From: CAZFLD01 sp964519835
GTDB taxonomy: Bacteria; Spirochaetota; Spirochaetia; DSM-27196; CAZFLD01
Assembly: GCA_964519835.1 (NCBI GenBank)
Contig: CAZFLD010000023.1
Span: 1-59,032, forward strand
Length of the DNA stretch: 59,032 nt
Direction: 5' to 3'
Shown here: piece after piece, positions 44,407 through 53,030 of the stretch
Position numbering within the stretch: the first letter of the stretch is position 1
How the letters are laid out: each line of letters begins with the position of its first letter
Translations under genes and position numbers: made by a program
The notes under the pieces: generated by a model
What the model was told of the DNA's origin: nothing
Databases searched by the model: none
What the model saw: only the letters and a program-made list of their open reading frames with translations

Positions 44407-45078
44407 CTAAGCTCGCGTCGCTCCGATTTGCGTCGCCCCCTGAACGGCGCGTGTCTCCATCTCGCATCCCCGCTGTACGTGTACTCGCATCGTCCGCTCA
44501 GCCAGATCGGGATCGCCGGACACTATCGCCTTGATCAGGTACTGATGCCAGCCTGGTTCATCGGCACGCCAGTCGATGTGGTAGGCGTTTGACAAGATAA
44601 TGGAATGGAGGTTGAGCCTGTTAAGCAAGCTCTCTAACTCTTCGCAGTTGGTCAGCTCCGCGATCCGTTGATGGAGCGCGTGGTGGATTTGCGCTTTATC
44701 GCGGGGAGACAGGTTTTCCCGTCTCAGCTCCACGTCCAACACGGCCGCCCTCTCCAGGAGCTCGTCCCGGATTGCCGGAGTGATGTTTGCGGCGGCAAGG
44801 CGGGCTGCCATTCCTTCGAGTGCCTCTCTGACTAGATAGCGGCCAAGCATTTTTTTGGGTGTGATCTCTTCGACCATTGCACCCCACTTTGGTTCGATTA
44901 CGACCAAGCCCTCGGTCTCCAGCGCGCGCAAAGCTTCGCGCACCGTGATGGTGGTTGCCCCAAACTCATCGGCCAGTTTTCGTTGGGGCAGCCTTTCCGA
45001 CGGGCCAAATCGTCCGGAGATGATTGCCTCCCGTATCGACTCATACACTTTTCGTGACTCGGTCTTATACTCCGCCAT
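44407..45078 (-). CDS. GntR-family transcriptional regulator, FCD subgroup
   Basis: This is a 223-residue repressor-type regulator. The winged helix (1-70) has YESIREAIISGRFGPSERL, then LADEFGATTITVREALRALE and GLVVIEPKWGAMV. The helical FCD effector domain (75-215) carries the metal/ligand residues in LSPRDKAQIHHALHQRI and GWHQYLIKAIVSGD. FCD regulators sense sugar acids or related carboxylates. Its own promoter (45117-45145) contains a palindrome like those at 47605-47632 and 54862-54878, so it likely controls itself, the dehydrogenase and the sialidase-like operon. The leader contains GAGGT about 10 bp before the ATG. Confidence 0.93.
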   Translation of the reverse strand: MAEYKTESRKVYESIREAIISGRFGPSERLPQRKLADEFGATTITVREALRALETEGLVVIEPKWGAMVEEITPKKMLGRYLVREALEGMAARLAAANITPAIRDELLERAAVLDVELRRENLSPRDKAQIHHALHQRIAELTNCEELESLLNRLNLHSIILSNAYHIDWRADEPGWHQYLIKAIVSGDPDLAERTMRVHVQRGCEMETRAVQGATQIGATRA

Positions 45079-45116
45079 CTACCGTGTTACCTCGTTCGTT
45101 TGTCCTCTGTAGGCCT

Positions 45117-45145
45117 AAGATACCGTGTATAACCGATGTAGCCAA
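45117..45145 (-). promoter_or_regulatory. GntR promoter with candidate operator
   Basis: On the minus strand TTGGCT (45145-45140), 17 bp, TATCTT (45122-45117). Within it, GATACC-G-TGTATA at 45119-45131 matches the palindrome TATACC-N-GGTATA at 10 of 12 arm positions and overlaps the -10 box, fitting autorepression. The rest of 45079-45282 shows nothing recognisable. Confidence 0.55.
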
Positions 45146-45282
45146 ATGCTACGAGTGTGTCTGACTGAGCCCTCAGTGTCGGGCCCCAAGAGAGCACCCG
45201 TTGCAGTGTGTATTATGGTTCCGGAATCACCTTCGGTCAGTGAGAGCCTCCGACCGAAGATGGAACGTCCGTGCTCTCGCGA

Positions 45283-46566
45283 CTACCCCGGTTTGACTGC
45301 CCACAACCGTTTTATGTTGTAGGCGGTGCAGACCAGCGTCCACTCGGTACTCACCTTGTCCATTCCACGGAGCAAGAATTGGCGAAATCCCATGGGCGCT
45401 TTGATGATTCCGAACGTGGGCTCCACGGTGCTCTTGTGCTTCGCGTAGATACGCCTGACTTCCTCGCTCCTGATCTTCTTGCTCATCGCCAGTAATCGCT
45501 TGTTTCTGATCTTCTTGGGCGGCTTCTCTCGGGGCGGGCGAAAGTCATAGTGGCGCTCCCCATGATCGGCTGCCCTGACGCCGACGTAGAGATCAACCTT
45601 GTCTTCCAGCTTCTCGAATGTGGCGCTACTCGCGTAACCGGCGTCCGCGAGGATTCGTTGCGGTGCCATGCCTGCCTCGCTCATCGTGTCCCATGCCCAC
45701 TCGAGCTCTCCGGCATCGCGGGGGCTGCGACTGACATGCTCGGCGAGAATCAGTTGAGATCCATCAGCGTCTACCACCGCCTGCGCATTGTAGGCTTGTT
45801 CCCATCCATGGCGGCGACTCTTGCGCATCAACGCGCTGTCCGCATCGGTGAGATTGATCTGTTGCTCCGGACGGGGTTCGGCTGCAGCCCCACCTTTGGG
45901 CGGCTTCTGGTCATCGCTCTTATCATCCTCTCACCGCTTCTCCTCAGCCTCCCGGAGGGCTCGTTCTTCAAGCCTTCGTTGAGCTTCCTGCATCTTCGCT
46001 CGCAGGACCTCCCGTCTCCCGATTTCATCGGGCAGGCGATCGCCGTCCTTCTCCTCCGCCTGGTCAGCCTCCTCAGCCTGGCGCAGCAGTTCTTCCATAT
46101 CCGCCTCGAGTTTCGCTTCGAGCTCCGCAGCCCGGTCGTAGCGCACGCTCTTGTGTTTGCTCGCGTTTGCCTTGATATGCGTGCCGTCCATCCTCACGGT
46201 ACCTATCTTCACGACCCCCATCTCGTCCGCCAATCGCAGCACGTGAGCAAGCATCTTCTTGATCGTCTTCTTATTCTTGCGTCTGACCGCGCAGATCGTA
46301 TCGTGGTCCGGGTGCGTGTCGCCGGTGAGATAGCGCATCGGAGTGTTATGCCATGCAGCTCGCCCCATTCGCCGCGACGAGAACACTCCCTGACTGTAAC
46401 AGTACACCACAAGCGCCGCCATCGTCTGCGGCGGATACTGTGGCGAGCCGCTGCCGTGGCGATTGACGGCGAAACCCGTGCCCGGCGTCGATTCGATCGC
46501 ATCGAGCACAAAGTGCACCATGTCGTCTTTGTGTACCCAGTTGCGTAGATCTACCGGCAACAGCAT
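45283..46566 (-). pseudogene. IS1182-type transposase with one in-frame stop
   Basis: This would be a 427-residue DDE transposase. The N-terminal part (LLPVDLRNWVHKDDMVHFVL, HPDHDTICAVRRKNKK, TVRMDGTHIKANASKHKS) and the C-terminal part (HGWEQAYNAQAVVDADGSQL, ILADAGYASSATFEKLEDKV, YAKHKSTVEPTFGIIKAPMG) are in the same frame. They are interrupted only by TGA at 45931-45933 within EEKR-stop-EDDKSDDQ. No frameshift is present, so a single nonsense change has inactivated it. Terminal inverted repeats could not be located by eye. It separates the GntR gene from the dehydrogenase. Confidence 0.88.
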
Positions 46567-46615
46567 CGGTGTCTCGCGGTGCGCGTTTACCAGTCCTCAC
46601 TCATCGGAGGGAATT

Positions 46616-47584
46616 CTACCGGTTAACGCAGGCTTTAGGAATTCCTTTCAAGCTCTCACTGATGGAAAGTCCGACAGGCTCGTAGACCTTCTGTTGCGCC
46701 AGACCGGCGATGAGATTGGTGACCGCTTCGTTCTCCATTGCCTCCCGCGCCTCGTTTGCGCTCGCCGCGAGATGACAGGTCAACACCGTCCTATCGGCCA
46801 TAGTGGTCAGTGGTCCAGTGTACGGCTCGTCCTCGAAAACGTCGAGAGCCGCGCCGGCAATCACCTTCTCTCGCAGAGCCGGGACCAGGTCGTGCTCGTT
46901 CACCAGCGCTCCCCGTGCCGTGTTTACCAGGATTGCGGTTGATTTCATCTGGGCGAGGGTCTCAGCGTTGATCATCCGACGTGTTGATTCGACAAGCGGT
47001 GCGTGGAGGCTCACTACATCCGCGTCGGACAGAAGATCGTTCAGCGGTACCATACGCATCAGAGAGTGCGACTCGATAAGGGGGTCGTTGCCAAGCAGTG
47101 TGCAGCCAAAGGCGGCCATTAGTGCGGCGACCTCGCTCCCAATTCGGCCGCAGCCGATGATTCCCACCGTTTTGCCGTGAAGTATCCCGCCTCCTAGTCG
47201 TGGCCATGCGCCTTGCCGAACCGCTCGGTCCGCTTCGGGTATCTTACGCAGGAGCGACAAAACCAGGCCGACGGTCAACTCAGCGACCGAATGCACCGGT
47301 GCTTCCGGGGTATTCAGCACTATGATCCCGAGCTCCCTTGCCGCATCCATGTCGACGTTGTCTAGCCCAATCCCGCAGCGTGATATAACCAGCAGGCCAT
47401 CGGCGGCCTGTAAAACCTGCCGCGATAGAGGCTCCACACCGGCAATAATACCGACAGGCTGGTACTCCTCGATCAATGCGGCAGCCTCAGCGTCGGTCAG
47501 GCGTCGGTTGAAGGGGTTTTTGATGACCGTCAGATTTGGAGGAGTGGCCGCCGCAAACGACGAGGTAGTGCAGAGTATGGTCAT
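46616..47584 (-). CDS. D-2-hydroxyacid dehydrogenase (phosphoglycerate dehydrogenase-like)
   Basis: This is a 322-residue NAD-dependent oxidoreductase. The Rossmann fingerprint is VGIIGCGRIGSEVAAL. The triad is Arg in NTARGALVNEHD, Glu in LDVFEDEPYTGPL and His in LTCHLAASANEAREA. The substrate-side region has SRCGIGLDNVDMDAAREL. The last 15-20 residues (ISESLKGIPKACVNR) do not look like the family's usual ending and may derive from sequence joined by the nearby insertion element. AAGGAGG lies 6 bp before the ATG. A TTGACA-16-TAGACT promoter with a GntR-type palindrome is upstream, so it likely belongs to the local sugar-acid regulon. Confidence 0.9.
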   Translation of the reverse strand: MTILCTTSSFAAATPPNLTVIKNPFNRRLTDAEAAALIEEYQPVGIIAGVEPLSRQVLQAADGLLVISRCGIGLDNVDMDAARELGIIVLNTPEAPVHSVAELTVGLVLSLLRKIPEADRAVRQGAWPRLGGGILHGKTVGIIGCGRIGSEVAALMAAFGCTLLGNDPLIESHSLMRMVPLNDLLSDADVVSLHAPLVESTRRMINAETLAQMKSTAILVNTARGALVNEHDLVPALREKVIAGAALDVFEDEPYTGPLTTMADRTVLTCHLAASANEAREAMENEAVTNLIAGLAQQKVYEPVGLSISESLKGIPKACVNR

Positions 47585-47604
47585 GCGGCCTCCTTGTGAA
47601 GACT

Positions 47605-47632
47605 AGTCTACATAGTATATCTGATATGTCAA
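47605..47632 (-). promoter_or_regulatory. Dehydrogenase promoter with candidate GntR operator
   Basis: On the minus strand TTGACA (47632-47627), 16 bp, TAGACT (47610-47605). The spacer holds CATATCAGATATACTATG (47628-47611), with the perfect core ATATC-T-GATAT at 47617-47627. Core and flanks resemble the operators at 45119 and 54863. Confidence 0.6.
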
Positions 47633-48121
47633 GGTGCTTCTTGATTGCCCGTCCTGGTGACAGCGAGCAATCCATGCCGGGCAGATAGACAACGAAACAC
47701 AACGTTCTGCTTGTCGCCGACGCCTGCAATCCGGTGGTGGTATCTACGCCATTCTGGTGTACCCTGCTCTCAGGGTAGAACGTGCGGAGTTACGGCTATG
47801 CCCCGGTCAACCCATAGGGTAATCCGGGATGCTTGGCTTCGACAGGTGGAGCCGAGGACTCGTGGCGACTCCGGTTGCGGCCTCCTTGCCCCCTGGAAAT
47901 GCTTCGGCCGGATGTCATGACCTTCCACGATGTCGGTCCCGACACCGGATCCGAGCCGACGCGAGTTTGACGTGGTGCGCATCCAGCCAATGGCCTGCAC
48001 GTACCCGACAAGCGTATAAGAACGATGCTTCTATTCCGAGCTCTCGCCGTCGCTTTCGCGCAGTTGCCCCTACTGGCGGTGCTCTGTTCCGAAGTTGAAT
48101 GAACGTGACTGATGCCGGAAC
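47633..48121. other. Intergenic region without recognisable gene
   Basis: About 490 bp between the dehydrogenase promoter and the end of the URO-D-like gene. Short open frames exist on both strands, but none has a convincing start, ribosome site or familiar motif. No inverted repeats with T-tracts were seen. It may be decayed coding sequence. Confidence 0.5.
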
Positions 48122-49237
48122 TCATCGATCGTCACCTCGGCGGCGCAAGCCCGCCCCGAGGCGTCGGTAAAGAGCCGTCAGATTTTCGACTGGAATGTCC
48201 ATCTCGTAAATCTGAGTCCCACAGGCGATGTATCCACCTGCGGTCGCGAAGCTAGTTACCACGTGGTCAATGTGTTTCTCTACGTCCACCGGTGAGGCCG
48301 TCGGCAAAACATGCTGTGTATCGATGCCGCCGTGGAAAACGATCTTGCCCCCGAAACGACGAGCGAGTGGTTCCGGCGCCATTCCTGCCGCGCTCGTTTG
48401 GACGGGGTCAAGGATGTCGACGCCGACGTCCACCAGATCGTCGATCAACTCGGCCACCGCACCGCAGGAGTGCATCATCACCGCCAGGTCGTAGCTATGC
48501 GCCAATTCGCAGAGGGCTCGCATGTTTTGCGCGTAGAACTCCTGCCACATCGGTCGGCCCATCAGTAGGCCGTTTTGCGTACCAAAATCATTGCCAAAAA
48601 AGAACACGTCCAGTTTTCCCTTGAGGAGGGAGAAGATCTTGTCGTTGAGGTCGAGGTAGACATCTGTAACACGATCGATAAGAGTGTGAACCAGATCAGG
48701 CTCGAGGGAGATGTCGGTAAGGAAGCGCTGGAAGCCGAACATACGTACAACGTCACCCAGAATGCCGCTCCAGAATCCCCCTACGATTATGCGATCCTCG
48801 TGCGAAGCCGCCACCTCGACGATTGCTTCGTAGTCGAAGTCCCCCCGCGATGGCCACCGGTGCGCCAACACGTCCTTGGCACACGTCGCCTTTTCGAGCG
48901 GACCCTCGACCGCGTGGTCTACGCTGAACTTGCTGTCATACGCTCCGCGGGAAAACCGAATGCCAAATGGGCAGATCCGCTCCTTGTCCGTAGCAGGTAG
49001 TTGCGGGCCGCGGTAGAACGGAAGGAATCCCTCGTTCTGAGAAACGTCACGGCCCGGTAGGTAGTAAAACTCCGCCCCCAGTACATCGAGAAGCTCCTCC
49101 TCACTTTGGCAGCCGAAAGCTCGGCGGAGTCGCAGGTCGGTCTCTCGTTCCGCCAGGTAGTCAACCATCGGTCGCTCCAGCCGTTTGTGGTCGAGCGTCG
49201 AAGTGAAGCGCTCACGTACCATCGATTTTTGGCTCAT
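48122..49237 (-). CDS. URO-D superfamily protein (methyltransferase/decarboxylase-like)
   Basis: This is a 371-residue cytoplasmic protein of the uroporphyrinogen decarboxylase superfamily. The barrel signature is seen in DVFFFGNDFGTQNGLLM, MMHSCGAVAELIDDLVDVG, VDILDPVQTSAAGM and GKIVFHGGIDTQHVLPTASP. True HemE residues of the N-terminal RQAG type are absent. It is thus more like the MtaA/corrinoid methyltransferase side of the family, often found in glycan-degradation loci with unproven function. ATG 49237 overlaps the upstream stop as ATGA and is preferred over an in-frame extension to 49357. It is the last gene of the leftward operon. Confidence 0.85.
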   Translation of the reverse strand: MSQKSMVRERFTSTLDHKRLERPMVDYLAERETDLRLRRAFGCQSEEELLDVLGAEFYYLPGRDVSQNEGFLPFYRGPQLPATDKERICPFGIRFSRGAYDSKFSVDHAVEGPLEKATCAKDVLAHRWPSRGDFDYEAIVEVAASHEDRIIVGGFWSGILGDVVRMFGFQRFLTDISLEPDLVHTLIDRVTDVYLDLNDKIFSLLKGKLDVFFFGNDFGTQNGLLMGRPMWQEFYAQNMRALCELAHSYDLAVMMHSCGAVAELIDDLVDVGVDILDPVQTSAAGMAPEPLARRFGGKIVFHGGIDTQHVLPTASPVDVEKHIDHVVTSFATAGGYIACGTQIYEMDIPVENLTALYRRLGAGLRRRGDDR

Positions 49238-50988
49238 ACTGCCTCGAACGTGTAGAGAAAGCTGTCGTACACGGTAAGTCGGTGGATCGTGACAGCGTCG
49301 AATATGGTAAGTCTGTCGCTGCCGTTGACATCCCGAAGGCTGTAGATGCGCCCCCATCCAAACATGCGCTCATCGCCGCCGTCATTTAATCTACCGTCCA
49401 CAACCCAGTACACGATCTTGGCGCACCCGTCCACGATTACGTACGCCAAGTGTTTTCTGCCGGGGCTTAGGACGCCTTGATCGCTGTCCCAAGATACCTG
49501 GGTCCGGCTGTCGTTCATAAGCAGGCTTAGCGTGCCCCGGTCCGTGAGGTACAAGAGAAGCCCACGGCCGCCTGCATCGCGCGTATCAAGAATCTTGGAG
49601 AAGGGTCTGAGCACTTCGAAGGTGAGTTCGAGCTTGATCGTAAAAGCGCCGCGAAACCTGGTATCCGGAGGGGCGGGTTTCTTGAACAGCTGGCGCAAAT
49701 CGAGACTCGGCAGCACGGGCATTTCGTAGTCGCCGGCAACCGCGTCGGTGATGTCCAGAATCGGCTCCAATCGGCGCCGGTTGCGCACATGGCCGTCGAT
49801 CGTGGACGGCCCGCCCAACTCTCCCCAAATTCCCTGCAACAAGTACGTGTCGAGTTTGTGTACACGGGCTGCTTCCTTTTCAGTCTCGCTTACATAGATC
49901 TCGCCACCATCCTCGACAAAGTCGGGATAGCTCATTCCGTCACCCGGCTCATCGGCATACAGCGCCACCTCCGGCTCCGACCAGTGGATGTAGCCGTCCT
50001 TCTCGATGCCCCCGAGCGACCACACCGGATTGCGATTGGCATTAAAGCGTTTCGCGGAAAAGTGATAGTCGCCAAGAGAGTTGTTATGGAACCAGTAAAG
50101 GAACTTGCCGTTGGAGAAGCGCTTTACGAAGTTAGCCGCCCGGGGGTGTTTGACCAGGCGCGTGTCGGGACCGTAGTTCATGTGGGCGGGAGGGGTCCAT
50201 GTGTGACCGCCGTCGCGACTGTAGGCGTGGCCGGGGTGGCCACTGGTAGTGCGATAGGTACAAAACAATGAGCCGTCGGAAAGTCCGACCGCGTTGTGTT
50301 CGTCCGCTACCGTTCCCTCGAGGGGTCCGATGCCGGTATCTCCGTCGGGCAGCGTCTCGAACTGTAGTTTGGCGGTGTCACGTTCAGAGGCGATGTTGTC
50401 GCTGCGGATAAATGCCCCTTCGCTGGCGGCCATAAAGCCCTTGCCAAAGCGATGGACCTTGGCGAAACCGAGGATCATTGCCCCTTGGTGGAGGATCGGC
50501 TTTCCGACTCCCCACCAGAACTGGATCTTACCGCCGTAGGGATTGGCGCGATCACAGGCGAAGGGGCGGATCGGCACGATGCCACGCTCGGGACTCCAAT
50601 GGAGGCCGTTGTCGTCGGAGTAGCGGAACGCCATCGCTCCAAGGGTGTCGACGCGAGTTATGGGACCGTCGTCGCTGATGACCTCGGTTAGGCCGCCGGC
50701 GTTAAACGTGTAAAATGCGTAGATCCGCCCGTATGGGGTCAGGAAGGGCATAACCCATGAGGATACCGGTCCGTCAGGGCTCTCAATTTCGGCAAAGTCG
50801 GTCCAGGTCTTTCCTTTGTCCGTACTCCTGCACGAGATGACATGCTGGCCCGGCGCGCCTTCCCGAGTATCACAAACTGTCGCTACACACACCCATAGGC
50901 CGTCGATGGTTACCACTATGTACGGCTGGTCGATGTAGCCGTCCTCCCGAATCGGAGTACCGGTGGAGATATTGCGGAAATCGGTCAT
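49234..50988 (-). CDS. Cytoplasmic Asp-box (sialidase-like) protein with LamG-like C-terminus, copy 1
   Basis: This is a 584-residue protein with no signal peptide. A six-bladed-propeller type region (about 15-390) contains three Asp boxes: STDKGKTW (55-62), SDDNGLHW (124-131) and SRDGGHTW (257-264). The sialidase FRIP motif is replaced by YIDQPYIVV. The last 140 residues look like a concanavalin/LamG-type beta sandwich (FTIKLELTFEVLRPF, RIYSLRDVNGSDRL). It is a paralogue of the 53031-54785 protein, with a 317-bp stretch identical in DNA. GGGAGGTGA precedes the ATG, which overlaps the upstream stop as ATGA. It probably cleaves or binds imported glycans; linkage unknown. Confidence 0.8.
   Translation of the reverse strand: MTDFRNISTGTPIREDGYIDQPYIVVTIDGLWVCVATVCDTREGAPGQHVISCRSTDKGKTWTDFAEIESPDGPVSSWVMPFLTPYGRIYAFYTFNAGGLTEVISDDGPITRVDTLGAMAFRYSDDNGLHWSPERGIVPIRPFACDRANPYGGKIQFWWGVGKPILHQGAMILGFAKVHRFGKGFMAASEGAFIRSDNIASERDTAKLQFETLPDGDTGIGPLEGTVADEHNAVGLSDGSLFCTYRTTSGHPGHAYSRDGGHTWTPPAHMNYGPDTRLVKHPRAANFVKRFSNGKFLYWFHNNSLGDYHFSAKRFNANRNPVWSLGGIEKDGYIHWSEPEVALYADEPGDGMSYPDFVEDGGEIYVSETEKEAARVHKLDTYLLQGIWGELGGPSTIDGHVRNRRRLEPILDITDAVAGDYEMPVLPSLDLRQLFKKPAPPDTRFRGAFTIKLELTFEVLRPFSKILDTRDAGGRGLLLYLTDRGTLSLLMNDSRTQVSWDSDQGVLSPGRKHLAYVIVDGCAKIVYWVVDGRLNDGGDERMFGWGRIYSLRDVNGSDRLTIFDAVTIHRLTVYDSFLYTFEAV
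50069..50385. repeat. 317-bp exact duplicate of 53866-54182
   Basis: This segment is identical, base for base by eye, to 53866-54182 in the paralogous gene (offset 3797). The next ~250 bp to the right differ at only about 5% of positions, whereas sequence to the left diverges strongly at once. This is the pattern of recent gene conversion. Confidence 0.9.
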
Positions 50989-52931
50989 GTGTTCACCTCC
51001 CGTGAAAGGTTTGGATTTGGCGCGGCAACCACCGCCGTGGTGACCGAGTCCAGATCGATCATGAACCGCGACCCACGATTGCTCTCAATAGGGTCCACCT
51101 CGTACCCATCGCCGAGGTACAGACGCTCATCGGGAAAACGAATTGGGTTAACGAAGGTGGCGACTCGGTGGTCACCGACCTGTACCGAGAACTCGTCGGC
51201 CCCAAAGCGGAGGTGGATCGTGTTCCAGCCGCCCATGTCGATCGATCCAACCGGCTGCCAGTCGTCCCTTCCGTATGCGTAGAGCATTGCGGGACGGTTG
51301 GCGGGGATGCCGATTCGAGCGGGAATCCGACTTCCGAACGAGCAGACGACCAGACTGCCGACTGATTGGAGGGACAGGATCTTGAGGTCGAAGTTCACGG
51401 CGAGCTCTCGGCCGCTCCTGAGACCTACAGGATCAATCTCCACTCCTGCCGATCCACACTCGCGAAAGTCGATGCAGGTGCGGTCCTCGTGGGTGACGAG
51501 CCGTGGTTTTTCGTAGACTCGTTCTGTGCTAGCGACTCTCCAAGCCGGGTTAGCGGAGGCAAAGGTGTCCTTGTCCCGCGGCCACACGTAGTGCGCCTCG
51601 ACGTCGGGTAGCGGGTCGATAATCGAGAGGGCAATGCCCCGTTCCTCGCAGGCCGCCGTGTCGCCGCCCGTCCGGATCGAGTCGTTCCACAACGTATAGC
51701 CGACGTAGAGCTTCCCGTCGTGGGCAATGGCTTGGGCGTAGTGCGCCGGCCGCAGCCGCCCGACTATTCCGGGGCCGGCCACGTAATCGTTGTTGTCGCT
51801 ACGACTAAAAAACAGAGCCAAATTGCTGCGCACGCCCTTGCCCGACCCGTTCCAGACGTCGTGGTGGATCATACAATAGCGTCCGCCGGGTAGCCGCAGT
51901 CGGTGCATCCGTGAGCCCTCCACTTCCATCCAGACCCGCTGCGCGTCGGGCTCAAAAACCACCGGTTCGCCCTTGGCTATCCCCGTCCCTGTTGTCGTAA
52001 GGAAGAGCGGACTCGACAGGGTCATACGGTATGCGACATCTGGCGCCTCATGGATGCCGCGCGAGGCGGCCGAGTCTCGGATGTACATGCGCAGTCGACC
52101 GTCGGCCTGCTCGAGAACGTGAGGCTCCCAGTGTGCCAACGCGTTGTCGGGATTAGACACCATGTTCGACAGCTGCCAAGTCTGTCCGCCGTCGTCGGTG
52201 TAGATCACGGCGCTGAAATAGGCACGGCTGTTGACACTACCGAGGCGATATTCGTCGCCCACGATACAGGTGACCGGTTGGAGAACGCGTCCGCTCGAGA
52301 GGATTGTTGGGTTTTGTGAAGGGAACAGGTAGCCCGTGGTGTCTCCGTCTGCTTCCTTACCCGCCCTGGTGCCCGGTACCGATACGTTTACGTCGGCAAA
52401 AATCCTTCGGTGGCTCCATTTCGCGGCGGCTCCGGTCGCGAGAGTACTCAAGTAGGTTCCTGCGACGGTCGGAACCCGACGGCGAGCCTGGCGGTCCGCC
52501 TCGATAGGAAAGTAGGCCCCCTCGCCGATGCACCAAATGCACCATAGCTGTTGGTCTTTGTAGTTGAGCAAGTTTGGTTGCCAATGCGTGTGGGGCTCAT
52601 CCCATACGTCCAGGGGCGTCTCCGTAGCCTCTTCCGTAATCCGAATCGGCGGGGACCACGTTCTGCAATCCTGACTTGTCTGCCACAGCAGTCGTTGGAA
52701 CGGCATCGGCACACCCTGATCGCTGTAATACCGCTGCGCATGTCCCCCGTGGTGATTGTTCCAGACCGCGTGAAAACGCCCGTCGAAGTGCTCGATCGAT
52801 ACCATGTGCCCAAAAAGATAGGTGGCGCCCGGTGTGTCACGATGCAGATAGTGCTTTTCGATCGAGGGTTCGTAGAATCGATACCGTTGACCCGGCGTCG
52901 TTCTGTCCTGATCTGCTGTCGAATCGCTCAT
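50985..52931 (-). CDS. Cytoplasmic Asp-box (sialidase-like) protein, longer member
   Basis: This is a 648-residue protein without signal peptide, distantly related to its two 584-residue neighbours. Asp-box-like motifs are SQDCRTW (about 86-92) and TDDGGQTW (about 247-254). Other propeller-type segments include HGGHAQRYYSDQGVPM, TYLSTLATGAAAKW and RYCMIHHDVWNGSGKG. The C-terminal 150 residues form a beta-rich, probably LamG-like module (NFDLKILSLQSVGSLVVCSF, IHLRFGADEFSVQVGDHRVA). TAAGGGAGG precedes the ATG. It lies 99 bp after the copy-2 gene and overlaps copy 1 by 4 bp, so all belong to one operon. Substrate unknown. Confidence 0.78.
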   Translation of the reverse strand: MSDSTADQDRTTPGQRYRFYEPSIEKHYLHRDTPGATYLFGHMVSIEHFDGRFHAVWNNHHGGHAQRYYSDQGVPMPFQRLLWQTSQDCRTWSPPIRITEEATETPLDVWDEPHTHWQPNLLNYKDQQLWCIWCIGEGAYFPIEADRQARRRVPTVAGTYLSTLATGAAAKWSHRRIFADVNVSVPGTRAGKEADGDTTGYLFPSQNPTILSSGRVLQPVTCIVGDEYRLGSVNSRAYFSAVIYTDDGGQTWQLSNMVSNPDNALAHWEPHVLEQADGRLRMYIRDSAASRGIHEAPDVAYRMTLSSPLFLTTTGTGIAKGEPVVFEPDAQRVWMEVEGSRMHRLRLPGGRYCMIHHDVWNGSGKGVRSNLALFFSRSDNNDYVAGPGIVGRLRPAHYAQAIAHDGKLYVGYTLWNDSIRTGGDTAACEERGIALSIIDPLPDVEAHYVWPRDKDTFASANPAWRVASTERVYEKPRLVTHEDRTCIDFRECGSAGVEIDPVGLRSGRELAVNFDLKILSLQSVGSLVVCSFGSRIPARIGIPANRPAMLYAYGRDDWQPVGSIDMGGWNTIHLRFGADEFSVQVGDHRVATFVNPIRFPDERLYLGDGYEVDPIESNRGSRFMIDLDSVTTAVVAAPNPNLSREVNT

Positions 52932-53030
52932 ATGCCCTCCCTTACTCTTCGGCTGAGCAGCATGTGCCCTCTGTGGGCCTTCGGAACCAACGACACCAAC
53001 GTCGTCCTTGTCGTACCCTGTGCGGCAGAC

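Noticed and set aside
44205..46645. Similar GGAATTCC...GTT...GAATTC strings near 44210 and 46610
   Set aside because: Considered as shared insertion-element ends, but each lies inside a coding end, matches only loosely, and occurs beside different element families.
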